Below are positions 44,300-53,979 of a DNA stretch of 64,000 nucleotides, in pieces. The stretch covers positions 1,612,001 to 1,676,000 of the forward strand of contig NZ_LT594621.1 of the NCBI RefSeq assembly GCF_900091655.1, read 5' to 3'. The DNA comes from Culturomica massiliensis. GTDB taxonomy: Bacteria > Bacteroidota > Bacteroidia > Bacteroidales > Marinifilaceae. How positions within the stretch are numbered: position 1 is the stretch's first letter; each line of letters begins with the position of its first letter. The notes beneath the pieces were generated by a model that was not told where the DNA came from, searched no databases, and saw only the letters and a program-made list of their open reading frames with translations. The translations under genes were made by a program, and so were the position numbers.

Positions 44300-45757
44300 T
44301 TATTGCTTTGTTATAAATGTACGCCGTTGATCATAGCTGACATCCCCCTTTGCTTTTACATATTTCACCATGGCATCCACCAGCAATATACCTGTATTCT
44401 TTCCCCTGCCTTTTCCCACAAAATCATACGTACTATTCACATAATTACTCAATCCGATTCTATATTTCCGGGTCGTATCCGTTACTTTTTTCCCTGCGGC
44501 ATCCACCAACACAACATCCACTCCTTGCCCGTCCTTATTCTTTACAATTGTATATCTTCCCTGAGAAACAAACAAATCAATCCGCCGGCGGTCCGGATCT
44601 TTTATTCCGTTAAAACGATTCAATATCAGCTCTTTTATCTCCGGTAATGTCAATTCCTGAACAACGATATGATTGGCAAAAGGCTCTATTCTGTATATCG
44701 TTTCCAGAGTAATATCTCCGGCAGGTATCGAATTATAACGTACTCCGCCGCTATTATAAAATGCGAAATCACATTTAGCAGCCGTACACATGGCATCCGT
44801 TACCATACAGGCCACGTTTTCTTTGTATTTCATTCCCTTTGATGTCGTTCCCAATTTCTCGTGAAATTCCGGACAATTCATATAATTTTCCACCATAGCG
44901 GCAATCTCGGGATCTTCGGCAAAAGAATCCAGTTTGACTGCTTTATAAGTCTTGCCCACCAATTTCTTCCCATGAAAATCAAGATATGTCAGGCCGGCAT
45001 ATTTAAGATTGGAACCCGTTTGACTGACCAACACATGATTGATCAAACGGGTATTCTCGATCAATGTATGGGAATGTCCGCCGATAATCACATCAAATTC
45101 AGGCATAAGCACCGCCAATATAGAGTCAGCCGTATAACCGATATGTGTCAGCCCGATCAACACATCACACTGATTTTTCAACGCTTTATTCTCTGCTGCA
45201 ACTTCTTTATAATAACGAAAAGTAATATTTTCCAAATTATCCGGATTGGTAGCCGGAATATGAGATTTTGCATTCGTCTCGATCAGGCCGAGAAAACAAA
45301 ATTTTATTCCGGCCTCATCGATCATCTCATAAGGTTCAGGTTGGCCCAATTCGCTATGTGCAGCCTGCACATTAGCACAAACAAGCGGAAATTGCGACTC
45401 CGCCATTCTCTGCTTCAACACAGCAGGTCCGTAATCAAAATCATGATTTCCGAAATTTCCCACCTGAAAACCGACTTTATTCATCAAGTCAAACATTGGT
45501 TTCCCCTTTTCTTTAGCATTATCTACATACACATTACCGGAAAAACGGTCTCCCCCATCCACCAGTAACACATGAGGATTCTCCGCACGTATCTGCTTTA
45601 CAAAAGTGGCAAATTTCGGGAAATTTGAAATCTGAGCATGGATGTCATTCGTGGAAATAATGACGACACGTGTCGTAACTCCTTTCTCTGTACGACAAGA
45701 AGAAAATATTACTGCAAAAAGCAATAAAATCAACGAATAATTTTTTCTGAACCGCAT
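44300..45757 (-). CDS. Lipoprotein 5'-nucleotidase/metallophosphatase (UshA-like)
   Basis: A 485-residue lipoprotein (MRFRKNYSLILLLFAVIFSSC) with a metallophosphatase domain: STNDIHAQ, LVDGGDRFSG, VGNFGNHDFDYG and GGHSHT hold the metal ligands. A C-terminal 5'-nucleotidase domain follows (FAFYNSGGVRYNSIPAGDIT, IEPFANHIV). Enzymes of this type dephosphorylate extracellular nucleotides or UDP-sugars at the cell surface. The frame extends 33 codons upstream, but the lipoprotein signal fixes the start at ATG 45757. It is co-directional with the radical SAM gene, with a 107-base gap. Confidence 0.9.
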   Translation of the reverse strand: MRFRKNYSLILLLFAVIFSSCRTEKGVTTRVVIISTNDIHAQISNFPKFATFVKQIRAENPHVLLVDGGDRFSGNVYVDNAKEKGKPMFDLMNKVGFQVGNFGNHDFDYGPAVLKQRMAESQFPLVCANVQAAHSELGQPEPYEMIDEAGIKFCFLGLIETNAKSHIPATNPDNLENITFRYYKEVAAENKALKNQCDVLIGLTHIGYTADSILAVLMPEFDVIIGGHSHTLIENTRLINHVLVSQTGSNLKYAGLTYLDFHGKKLVGKTYKAVKLDSFAEDPEIAAMVENYMNCPEFHEKLGTTSKGMKYKENVACMVTDAMCTAAKCDFAFYNSGGVRYNSIPAGDITLETIYRIEPFANHIVVQELTLPEIKELILNRFNGIKDPDRRRIDLFVSQGRYTIVKNKDGQGVDVVLVDAAGKKVTDTTRKYRIGLSNYVNSTYDFVGKGRGKNTGILLVDAMVKYVKAKGDVSYDQRRTFITKQ

Positions 45758-45873
45758 AATATCTGATTTCTGTTTTGACGCCCGAAAATAATAATAAAAA
45801 TCAACTTTTCTCTTTTTTTCAGCGTATATACCACAATTAAATAAAAAACAAATCATCCTTAAACCATCATATT

Positions 45874-47067
45874 ATGAAAATAAAAACAGGACGGGGAACC
45901 ATCGGACTGACCCTTTTACTGGCCATTTATTCCATTTCCATGGTTACTTCACTTCCGGGTTTGGCTATTTCTCCCATCTTAGGAAAAATGGAAACGGTAT
46001 TCAAACACGCCAGCAAATTGGATTTACAAATGCTGGAATCCCTCCCCTCCCTTATCATTGTACCTTTTATACTCATAGCAGGCCGCCTGTCCCTGATTGT
46101 CAACAAAAAGAAATTACTGATCGCAGGATTAGCCATATTTTTCGCATGTAGTATCATATACCCGTTTGCCAAAACCCTGACCTTGCTCTTAATCATAAGC
46201 GCCTTATTAGGTATCGGAGCCGGCATGGTCGTTCCGTTTTCCACCGGATTGATTGCAGATTATTTCACCGGTTCGCACCGCACCCGCCAGCTCGGTATTG
46301 CCTCCGCAATCAATAACCTCACTTTGGTACTCGCTACATTATTGTCCGGCTTTCTGGCCGGTATAGATTGGCATTACTCATTCTTAGTATATTGCTTTGC
46401 AGGTATTTCTTTATTTTTTGCCTTCTACTTAGACGATAAACCTCCCTACCTGACAGATTCCCAAAGCAAAACGGCCCAGTCACATACAGCAGGTTCGTCA
46501 GCAGGCTTCAAATGGCCTTTCAATCTGATGTTTTTCTATTACTTTATCACCTTTGTGGTATTGACCATTCCTTTTAACCTCTCGCTATATATGCAGAATC
46601 TACACATCGGGAATCCGGGAACGTCCGGTACCCTCATTTCCGTTTTTTTCCTGGCCATCACCTTACCGGGATTCGATATTACCCGGGTGATCTCCTGGTT
46701 TAAAGGCTACACAAATTTTATCTCTTTAGCAGCCATAGCTGCCGGACTTATTTTATTCGTTTTTAAAAGTAATATTTTCCTCCTTATCATCGGTGTGGTA
46801 TTAACCGGTCTGGGTTATGGAACCATGCAACCCATCATTTATGATAAAACAGCCAGGCAAGCAGCAAATAAAGATGCAACCTATGCGCTCTCACTGGTTA
46901 TGGTCATGAATTATATAGCCATCATCACCTATCCTTTTATCCTAAGCTGGATAACTACAGATACAGCCTATTTCCCCTTCGTTTTCAGTTTGATTCTGGC
47001 ATCCGTTTTCACCGTATATGCCTATTTCCGCAAAAACACCCCGGTTGTCGGTATGCCGAACGGATAA
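45874..47067 (+). CDS. Major facilitator superfamily transporter
   Basis: A 397-residue, 12-TM MFS protein. The N-terminal half carries the ILGKMETVF and GAGMVVPFSTGLIADYFTG segments expected of drug or metabolite exporters. A hydrophilic loop with SKTAQSHTAGSS lies between the halves. The C-terminal half has GVVLTGLGYGTMQPIIYD. Substrate unknown; a drug efflux or sugar-phosphate role cannot be chosen. It is a single gene, divergent from the 5'-nucleotidase and upstream of gadC. Confidence 0.85.
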   Translation: MKIKTGRGTIGLTLLLAIYSISMVTSLPGLAISPILGKMETVFKHASKLDLQMLESLPSLIIVPFILIAGRLSLIVNKKKLLIAGLAIFFACSIIYPFAKTLTLLLIISALLGIGAGMVVPFSTGLIADYFTGSHRTRQLGIASAINNLTLVLATLLSGFLAGIDWHYSFLVYCFAGISLFFAFYLDDKPPYLTDSQSKTAQSHTAGSSAGFKWPFNLMFFYYFITFVVLTIPFNLSLYMQNLHIGNPGTSGTLISVFFLAITLPGFDITRVISWFKGYTNFISLAAIAAGLILFVFKSNIFLLIIGVVLTGLGYGTMQPIIYDKTARQAANKDATYALSLVMVMNYIAIITYPFILSWITTDTAYFPFVFSLILASVFTVYAYFRKNTPVVGMPNG

Positions 47068-47183
47068 TGTTAAATATTGCATGCCTATGAACATTCATTT
47101 CTTTACACACGTATCTATCCCAATAATCCAAAAATCAAAACACGATTATATTTAAATATCAACAAACTAAAGTAATTCAAACT

Positions 47184-48755
47184 ATGGCAACAAATTCCAA
47201 AAAAATCGGGAATGCAGCAAAAATCGGCGTAGTAACACTCGCCATTATGAATGTTGCAGCGGTAGTAAGCCTCCGCGGACTCCCGGCTGAAGCGGAGTAC
47301 GGTCTTAGCTCCGCCTTTTACTATTTGTTCGCAGCAATTGTATTTTTGATCCCGACCTCAATGGTCGCCGCAGAACTTGCTGCAATGTTCTCCAATAAAG
47401 AAGGTGGTGTATTCCGCTGGGTAGGAGAAGCTTACGGAAAACGTTACGGTTTTCTGGCTATTTTTCTGCAATGGATCGAAAGTACAATCTGGTATCCGAC
47501 GGTATTGACTTTCGGTGCTGTTTCCATTGCATACATCGGTATGAATGACGTACACGATGCAGCTCTCGCTTCGAATAAAATATTCACTCTGATTACGGTG
47601 CTGGTCATCTATTGGGTCGCTACCTTTATTTCTCTGAAAGGATTGGGTTGGGTTAGCAAAATTTCCAAAATCGGAGCGATGGTCGGAACGATCATACCTG
47701 CCGGGTTATTAATTCTTTTCGGCATTATCTACCTGGCAACCGGAGGGCACAACAACATGGACATGAGTCAGGGCTTCTTCCCGGATTTATCCAATTTCAA
47801 CAACCTGGTATTGGCATCCAGTATTTTCCTGTTTTATGCCGGTATGGAAATGATGGGTATCCACGTAATGGATGTACAGCCTCCTGCCAGTAAAAACTAC
47901 CCGAAAGCTATTTTTATGGGGGCTATCATGATTGTTATCATTTTCGTCCTGGGTACTTTTGCACTGGGCCTGATTATCCCTGCTAAAGACATCAGCCTGA
48001 CACAAAGCTTACTCGTCGGATTCGACAACTATTTGAGCTACCTGCATCTGCATTGGGCCTCTCCGATTATCGCCATCGCTTTGATGTTCGGCGTTCTGGC
48101 CGGTGTACTGACCTGGGTTGCCGGTCCGTCAAAAGGTATTTTCGCTGTCGGAAAAGCCGGGTATCTACCTCCATTCTTCCAAAAAACGAATAAAATCGGA
48201 GTTCAGAAAAATATTCTGATTATACAAGGCTGTATCGTTACTCTACTATCCTTGCTTTTCGTCGTGATGCCTTCCGTACAATCGTTCTATCAGATGTTAT
48301 CCCAGTTAACGGTACTGTTATATCTGATCATGTACATGTTGATGTTCACCGCTGCCATTGCCCTACGCTACCGTATGCCTAAAGCCGAACGGCCTTTTGC
48401 TATCGGCCGCAAAAGTAACGGCTTGATCTGGATCGTTGCCGGAATCGGCTTCCTGGGTGCTTTATTGGCATTCGTTTTGAGCTTCATTCCGCCTTCTCAG
48501 ATCAACACCGGAAGCAACACCGTATGGTTTACCGTATTAATTCTCGGATGTGTCATATTTGTAGCTATTCCGTTGCTTATCTACGCTATGCGTAAACCGT
48601 CCTGGAAAGACCCGAACGCAGAATTCGCTCCTTTCCATTGGGAAGAAACTCCGGCTGTAGCAACACAAGCCAGCAACAATGCAGTCAATAATACAACAAC
48701 AACGAACAACAGTGAAGGCAGTAGTAAACCCACTACACCTCCTGCCGGTAAATAA
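47184..48755 (+). CDS. gadC: Glutamate:GABA antiporter-type APC transporter
   Basis: A 523-residue APC transporter of the GadC group: it begins with a short tail, then TM1 with NVAAVVSLRGLPAEAEYG, a motif of glutamate/GABA antiporters, followed by ELAAMFSNKEGGVFRWVGEA. About 12 TM helices are visible. The C-terminal tail of about 45 residues is rich in Asn, Thr and Ser and could act like the GadC C-plug. In acid resistance GadC swaps glutamate or glutamine for the product. glsA starts 18 bases after the stop, so glutamine may be imported and deamidated to release ammonia. gadB is not seen. Confidence 0.9.
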   Translation: MATNSKKIGNAAKIGVVTLAIMNVAAVVSLRGLPAEAEYGLSSAFYYLFAAIVFLIPTSMVAAELAAMFSNKEGGVFRWVGEAYGKRYGFLAIFLQWIESTIWYPTVLTFGAVSIAYIGMNDVHDAALASNKIFTLITVLVIYWVATFISLKGLGWVSKISKIGAMVGTIIPAGLLILFGIIYLATGGHNNMDMSQGFFPDLSNFNNLVLASSIFLFYAGMEMMGIHVMDVQPPASKNYPKAIFMGAIMIVIIFVLGTFALGLIIPAKDISLTQSLLVGFDNYLSYLHLHWASPIIAIALMFGVLAGVLTWVAGPSKGIFAVGKAGYLPPFFQKTNKIGVQKNILIIQGCIVTLLSLLFVVMPSVQSFYQMLSQLTVLLYLIMYMLMFTAAIALRYRMPKAERPFAIGRKSNGLIWIVAGIGFLGALLAFVLSFIPPSQINTGSNTVWFTVLILGCVIFVAIPLLIYAMRKPSWKDPNAEFAPFHWEETPAVATQASNNAVNNTTTTNNSEGSSKPTTPPAGK

Positions 48756-48773
48756 CGATTAAAAACGAAATAG

Positions 48774-49736
48774 ATGAAAAAAATAAAAATAGACGATATA
48801 CGAAGCGTGGTTAAGGAAGCTTATGAGAAAGTAAAAACCATGCAAGGCGGAAAGAATGCCGATTATATCCCTTTCCTGGCCAAAATCGATCCCCAATTAT
48901 TCGGTATTGCTTTATGCCTCCCGACAGGAGAAGTGATCGAAGCAGGAGACACCAATTATGTTTTCGGCATTGAATCGGTATCTAAAGTATATACTGCCGT
49001 ACTTGTACTCAGACAATACGGAGCCGATGAGATTCTCAACAAGATCGGAGCCGATGCCACCGGTCTGCCCTTCAACTCGATCATGGCCATATTATTGGAA
49101 AAAGATCACCCCAGTACACCTTTGGTTAATGCCGGCGCTATCAGTGCCGACAGTATGGTAAAACCACTCGGCGACAGCAACGGCAAATGGGGTGCGATCG
49201 CCGACAATATGACAGCACTTAGCGGTAGCACATTAGTTCTGCTGGACGAATTATACAAATCGGAAACAGCTACGAACTTCAACAACCGTTCCATCGCCTG
49301 GTTATTGAAAAACTATGGCCGTATTTACGACGATCCGGATATGTCCTTAGACCTGTACACCCGCCAGTGCTCTATGGGTGTTACGGCTAAACAATTAGCC
49401 ATAGCCGGATGTACTATCGCCAACGGAGGCTTGAACCCTGTTACCAAAGAACAGGTTTTCAAGGAAGAGTTATCTCCGAAAATCACATCGTTAATCGCAA
49501 CCGTCGGTTTTTACGAACATACCGGAGACTGGCTTTACAATAGCGGTATTCCTGCAAAAAGCGGAGTCGGAGGAGGTGTTCTCGGCGTAATGCCCGGAGC
49601 ATTCGGTATTGCAGCTTTTGCACCGCCTTTGGATGAATTTGGAAACTCGGTCAAAGCACAGGCCGCCATCAAATACATCACACAGAAACTGGGTCTCAAT
49701 ATTTTCCGTAATAACAATATCGACTTTGAAATGTAA
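48774..49736 (+). CDS. glsA: Glutaminase
   Basis: A 320-residue serine-dependent beta-lactamase-fold glutaminase. The catalytic SxxK is in FGIESVSKVYTAV (Ser68, Lys71), followed by NAGAISADSM and by GVTAKQLAIAGCTIANGG and SGVGGGVLGVMPG. It hydrolyses glutamine to glutamate and ammonia; the ammonia buffers the cytoplasm in acid. It lies between the GadC-type antiporter and an ion channel gene, as in known Bacteroides acid-resistance operons. Those also carry gadB, which is absent here. Confidence 0.95.
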   Translation: MKKIKIDDIRSVVKEAYEKVKTMQGGKNADYIPFLAKIDPQLFGIALCLPTGEVIEAGDTNYVFGIESVSKVYTAVLVLRQYGADEILNKIGADATGLPFNSIMAILLEKDHPSTPLVNAGAISADSMVKPLGDSNGKWGAIADNMTALSGSTLVLLDELYKSETATNFNNRSIAWLLKNYGRIYDDPDMSLDLYTRQCSMGVTAKQLAIAGCTIANGGLNPVTKEQVFKEELSPKITSLIATVGFYEHTGDWLYNSGIPAKSGVGGGVLGVMPGAFGIAAFAPPLDEFGNSVKAQAAIKYITQKLGLNIFRNNNIDFEM

Positions 49737-49741
49737 AATCC

Positions 49742-49767
49742 GGAGGATGTCCTAATGGACATCCTCC
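49742..49767 (+). terminator. Strong hairpin between glsA and the channel gene
   Basis: GGAGGATGTCC and GGACATCCTCC form a perfect 11-bp stem with a TAAT loop, 5 bases after the glsA stop. The following TCTCATAC is not a T run, so it may be an RNA processing or stability element rather than a full stop. Confidence 0.6.
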
Positions 49768-49785
49768 TCTCATACACGCCTCGAC

Positions 49786-50460
49786 ATGAAAAACAACCGC
49801 TCATTGGAACACATATTGAATATACTGGTCATATTAGGCAGTATATTTATTATCATCATTCTATCCATCGAATTACTCTCGACGACTCCTGTTTTGAGCA
49901 ATCGTTTCATTTTAAATTCCCATTTGGTCGTATGTACAATCTTCTTATTGGATTTTTTCGTACGTTGGTATTACAGCAGTCAGGGCTGGACGTTCGTATG
50001 GCGCAACCTCTTCTTTTTATTTGTATCGATTCCCTATCTCAATCTGGTTACAGCCTTCACTCCGGTGATCTCCCACAACTTATGGATTACCCTCCGGCTG
50101 ATACCTCTTGCCCGGGGTATCTACGGTATTTCTTTAATAGTCAGTTGGATCACCAGAAGTAAAATCACCAATCTATTCATCACCTATCTGGCCATCCTCT
50201 TTGTCATTATTTATTTTTCCAGCATCGTATTCTTCTTTATGGAACATCCGGTCAATCCTCCGGTTAAAACATACTGGGATGCTTTTAACTGGGCCATGAT
50301 GAATGTGACGACTGTCGGATCGAACATCTTCGGTGTCACTAAAATCGGTCAATCTTTAGCCGTATTATTGGCGGCCTCCGGAATGATATTTTTCCCGATC
50401 TTCACCGCCTACGTGACCACAAAATTCCAGAATAAAAGAAAAGGCACAGAGAATAATTAA
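49786..50460 (+). CDS. Six-TM ion channel with unusual selectivity filter
   Basis: A 224-residue protein with about six TM helices and a voltage-gated K+ channel-like pore. The pore helix WDAFNWAMMNV is followed by TTVGSNIFG (residues 175-183) where K+ channels have TTVGYGD. Ser179-Asn180 thus replace Tyr-Gly, so ion selectivity may differ. The S4 region (TLRLIPLARGIYG) holds few positive charges, arguing against strong voltage sensing. It lies 49 bases after glsA in the same direction. In Bacteroides, a channel gene accompanies glsA, gadC and gadB and probably balances charge during acid stress. Confidence 0.8.
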   Translation: MKNNRSLEHILNILVILGSIFIIIILSIELLSTTPVLSNRFILNSHLVVCTIFLLDFFVRWYYSSQGWTFVWRNLFFLFVSIPYLNLVTAFTPVISHNLWITLRLIPLARGIYGISLIVSWITRSKITNLFITYLAILFVIIYFSSIVFFFMEHPVNPPVKTYWDAFNWAMMNVTTVGSNIFGVTKIGQSLAVLLAASGMIFFPIFTAYVTTKFQNKRKGTENN

Positions 50461-50593
50461 TTGGTAGCAAAATAGTGCAAAAATTGAAACAATTTTCAAA
50501 TTTCCACTACATATTACTCCATAAAAATTCTTTAAAAAAAACGGTGCCTATGTAAAAAGACCATCTATATAAATTGCTTAAATTTATATAGTC

Positions 50594-50601
50594 TAAATTT
50601 G
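50594..50601 (+). promoter_or_regulatory. -7 promoter box of the broken rhuM gene
   Basis: TAAATTTG fits TAnnTTTG and lies 9 bases before the pseudogene ATG, so the gene was recently expressed. Confidence 0.5.
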
Positions 50602-50609
50602 TCAAACCC

Positions 50610-51179
50610 ATGAAATCGGAAGACAATATCATTATTTACCAGACAAAAGACGAAGGAACCTCTATTGAGGTCAAGTTTAAAAACGAAACATTTCGGATAA
50701 ACCGCCAGCAAATGGCCGGATAATTCGGTCGTGACATAAAAACCATTGGTAAGCATATAAATAACGCACTCAAAGAAGAATTAAGAGGTATCCCGGTTGT
50801 CGCAAGTTTTGCGACAACTGCCAATGATAGAAAAACCTGTCAAATGGAGTATTATAATCTCGAAATAGTCACCTCGGTCGGCTATCGCGTTAAATCCGAA
50901 CATGATACACAATTCCGGATTTGGGCCAATAAAATATTGAAAGAACATCTGCTGGAAGGTTATACAATCAATCAACAAATTCAAATCAAGCAATTAACGG
51001 ATTTAAAAAACACTATCAAGTTTCTTTCTCATGTTATTGAACAAAAAGAATTAACTCCAAACGAAGCTAATGGATTATTACAAGTCATTACAGATTATAC
51101 TTACGACCTAAACTCTCTGGATAAACATGTCTATCAGCAACTTCAGATAGAAACAACAACCATACTGACACATATATAA
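50610..51179 (+). pseudogene. Broken RhuM-family gene
   Basis: The frame reads MKSEDNIIIYQTKDEG and FRINRQQMAG, then hits TAA, and resumes without frameshift as FGRDIKTIGKHINNALKEE, NLEIVTSVGYRVKSEHDTQF, WANKILKEHLLEGYTIN. This is the RhuM family (virulence-protein-like, often near restriction or toxin-antitoxin systems). The stop sits where relatives have Leu or another residue before FG, so one base change (TTA or TTG to TAA) is enough. The end at LTHI is also about 150 residues short of the family, lacking the Fic-like C-terminal part. A downstream ATG at 50844 opens only a short piece. Likely non-functional. Confidence 0.85.
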
Positions 51180-51455
51180 GCACAGGAGAACAGAGCTATT
51201 GTGCGATACCCCCCATACACATCGTGTCCTGCAGCACAGGGACACCACTTCCTTTCAACTCCTTACTTTAAACGGATACAACCTGTATCCCATCTGCTTA
51301 CGGCAATATATTCCGCCAATATAACAGCCAAGAATATGTATTAATAAAAATAAAACAGACATTTCAGAATGTATAATATTTTGTCGCAAGAATATTTAAA
51401 CTTTATATTATTTTTGCCCGGGAAATGCAAATTTCATTAACTAATAAAACCACCC

Positions 51456-53312
51456 ATGGAACCCAGGAAACAAATGAGCAGAAAGACCTACAAAAGGACA
51501 ATAGGCCTGCTTTATCTTCTCTGTCTGATTATATTCGATTTTTTATACCTGTTCCTCCCCACTGATCTTCAGGCACAAAGATGGTACGGATCAGCAACTG
51601 TCTTCATTCCGTTGGTTCCCTTGTGGGTTACTTCTATCATTACGCTGCTGGTGTGGGCATTACTAAGGCTGACGGTTCCGCTAGAGTCTTTAACCGATGA
51701 AGAACGCAACCGACCGTTACTCCGGCGATTGAACTACCTGCAGCTTTTCGCTTGCACAGGAACACTTATCGCGGCAATATGGGCCGTTTCTTCTTTTTTC
51801 ATGCAACGTCTGGTGACAGACGCCATACAGATTTCCGGTCAGGATCTCATTAATTTCTACCTGTTTCATATTATTACCATCGCATTTGCTTCCGCCTTGC
51901 TTTATGCAGGAGCACATACCCGGAAGATCGGGCTCATCCTGCTGTGTTTTTTGTTTTTCATCGTAACCATCTCCCTGAATTGGTTCGGGTTGATTACTGT
52001 ATTAAACGTTTCCTACAACACAAACAATCCCTGCGAGAACTCCTCTCCCAATGAATACATTGAAAATGATGATCCGGTGGCAGAAACAGACTATATGACG
52101 GGCAACGTTCAGGAATGGGAAGAGATGGACGACGAACCGGGATGGATGGATGAAGCCGGAAACAGTCTCGTCCACTATTGTAAGGAATACATACAGAACA
52201 AGCCCAAGGCAGGCCTTACTTTCACCGCTAATCTGTTGATGGATTATCACGACCTCCAACAGGAAAAACCCGATGAAAACTATGCCGCCGAAAGTCATCC
52301 GTGGTCAGACAAAATGAAATGGATCGATGCCGGGGATTGCTATCCTCTCTACCTGTTGACATCGGCGATCCTCGGCCAGACAGACCTGAACGAAGACGAA
52401 GTTTATGAAACCCTGTGTGATCAGGTATTACCGGTTGTCGTACAGGAATTAAATGACAACAATCTTTATTCTGGCTCACAACTGGAAACGCTGATCAATC
52501 TGCTGGATTATGCCTACCGGGATCTGCAATCGCCTGAAGATGAAAAACTGGCAGCCCTTTACAACGAAATGGCTTCGGATGATTTTCTTCACCTGGAGAC
52601 GGCCGATTTGTTTCCTTATTTCACACAGCCGTATGCAGTTCTGCACAGTGATTGCGATGATATGCAGGTGATCTGGGCATACTCCTTCTGGGCACGCCGC
52701 TGGAATGACGGATGTATCAGTCTCTGCCGCCGGATACTCGACAAAATACTGGAAACCTGGCCCAACAAGACCTGTACAACAGCAACAATGGCTAAGACAG
52801 AACAATATTACCGTGCAAACCGCCGGAACAGCAATTATAGCCGGGAAGAACTCTTACAAGAACTGGAAAATGCCTTTGCCGATGCACCCCGTCCTGAAGT
52901 AGAAACCATACTGCTCGATGAGATGGAAATCGGCAAACGGTCAGAGATCGGGGAAATATTCAGGCGCTACACCTGGCAGGAAATCCCCGCCGCTACGCTC
53001 TACCAAAATGCAGAGGCGCTATCGTGCTTCACCCCCCAAGGATTCCGGTATTATCTGCCGGCTTTTCTCTCAGAAACGATCCGGAATGACAATCCGGAAA
53101 AAAATCTTCTCGCTCCTCTGCTCCGTTCCCTTACTTATATCCGGATGTCTCCGGAATATGGGTGGAATCATTTCGCTGTTTTCTCCTCCGAACAGGGAAA
53201 AGCCGTTTACCATTGTCTCGAATGGATGGCCGCAAACCATAACGACGCTTCCGTCCATTCATCGCAATTGCAGCAGGCAACCGAAAGCTGGTGGCTACGG
53301 TATGAAGAATAA
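51456..53312 (+). CDS. Membrane protein with C-terminal DUF6714 domain
   Basis: A 618-residue protein. The first 180 residues hold about five TM helices (YLLCLIIFDFLYLFL, PLVPLWVTSIITLLVWALL, IGLILLCFLFFIVTISLNWF). After an acidic linker come two soluble parts: a middle region with MQVIWAYSFWARRWNDGC, and a C-terminal block beginning LQELENAFADAPRP with GFRYYLPAFLSETI and FSSEQGKAVYHCLEWM. The last block matches the DUF6714 family, usually a small stand-alone protein. The function is unknown. A TATTTTTG box (51409-51416) precedes the gene. The 276 bases before it show only a GGATACA/TGTATCC hairpin at 51274-51290. Confidence 0.65.
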   Translation: MEPRKQMSRKTYKRTIGLLYLLCLIIFDFLYLFLPTDLQAQRWYGSATVFIPLVPLWVTSIITLLVWALLRLTVPLESLTDEERNRPLLRRLNYLQLFACTGTLIAAIWAVSSFFMQRLVTDAIQISGQDLINFYLFHIITIAFASALLYAGAHTRKIGLILLCFLFFIVTISLNWFGLITVLNVSYNTNNPCENSSPNEYIENDDPVAETDYMTGNVQEWEEMDDEPGWMDEAGNSLVHYCKEYIQNKPKAGLTFTANLLMDYHDLQQEKPDENYAAESHPWSDKMKWIDAGDCYPLYLLTSAILGQTDLNEDEVYETLCDQVLPVVVQELNDNNLYSGSQLETLINLLDYAYRDLQSPEDEKLAALYNEMASDDFLHLETADLFPYFTQPYAVLHSDCDDMQVIWAYSFWARRWNDGCISLCRRILDKILETWPNKTCTTATMAKTEQYYRANRRNSNYSREELLQELENAFADAPRPEVETILLDEMEIGKRSEIGEIFRRYTWQEIPAATLYQNAEALSCFTPQGFRYYLPAFLSETIRNDNPEKNLLAPLLRSLTYIRMSPEYGWNHFAVFSSEQGKAVYHCLEWMAANHNDASVHSSQLQQATESWWLRYEE

Positions 53313-53378
53313 GGGGAACAGGGAGGAAACGAGTTTCAGGAAAAACAGGATAAAATACAATATGTATAAATCAAAAAT

Positions 53379-53834
53379 ATGCTTGGAATAAAATTTATAT
53401 TATTTATCATCTTATCGATAATCATCTTGATTACCATATACTTCATCTTCGTGCGGGCTGCCGGAAACCTGAAAAGATGGAAAGCAATGGAACCCTCATT
53501 TATCAAAGAGGTTGAAAAAAAGATTGGCCAGAAAATTATATATACCTCAGTACAGAATGCAAGCTATTCAACGGATTTCAGAAACGGGAATGAGTTTTGG
53601 CTATGGATAGCCTGCACAGCAGATTATACCGTCATGGCTCTGAGAGATGAAATAATAGAGAGCGACAAGGAAGTGAATCTCATCATTGCCCGCAGAAAAG
53701 ATGTTACTGTCGCACGGTTGGAAAAATACTTCGCCACAATTGAAGTCAGAGGGATAAAACCGGAAACCTTGAAATTCACTATTATCGTCAGAAAAGACTA
53801 TACAGCATTGACTTCATACATTCGGTCAAAGTAA
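53379..53834 (+). CDS. Small membrane-anchored protein, unknown
   Basis: A 151-residue protein with one N-terminal TM helix (GIKFILFIILSIIILITIYFIFV) and a soluble part of about 120 residues. The latter contains KKIGQKIIYTSVQNASY and EVNLIIARRKDVTVA. I do not recognise the family. Spacing of 66 bases from the DUF6714 gene allows co-transcription. The stop is followed at once by the first 111-bp repeat with three hairpins. Base composition is AT-rich compared with the DUF6714 gene. Confidence 0.65.
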   Translation: MLGIKFILFIILSIIILITIYFIFVRAAGNLKRWKAMEPSFIKEVEKKIGQKIIYTSVQNASYSTDFRNGNEFWLWIACTADYTVMALRDEIIESDKEVNLIIARRKDVTVARLEKYFATIEVRGIKPETLKFTIIVRKDYTALTSYIRSK

Positions 53835-53837
53835 TAT

Positions 53838-53948
53838 CATCACATGGAAACAATGTGATGATAGCATCCTACCCCCGTCCCCAAGTGCTATAGAATAAAT
53901 GAACGGCATACCCGGCTCATAGCATCCTCCCCCCGTCCCCGGGTGCTA
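53838..53948. repeat. 111-bp direct repeat, copy A
   Basis: Begins 3 bases after the preceding stop. It contains three hairpins: CATCACAT/ATGTGATG (53838-53860), then TAGCA...TGCTA twice, each with a CCCCGTCCCC core in the loop. Copy B (54993-55103) differs at only about 3 positions. Confidence 0.85.
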
Positions 53949-53979
53949 CGTATGTTCCGACAAATAAAATAAGTTTATT

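Noticed and set aside
45758..45856. Longer start for the 5'-nucleotidase
   Set aside because: The 33 extra residues would block the clear lipoprotein signal that starts at 45757.
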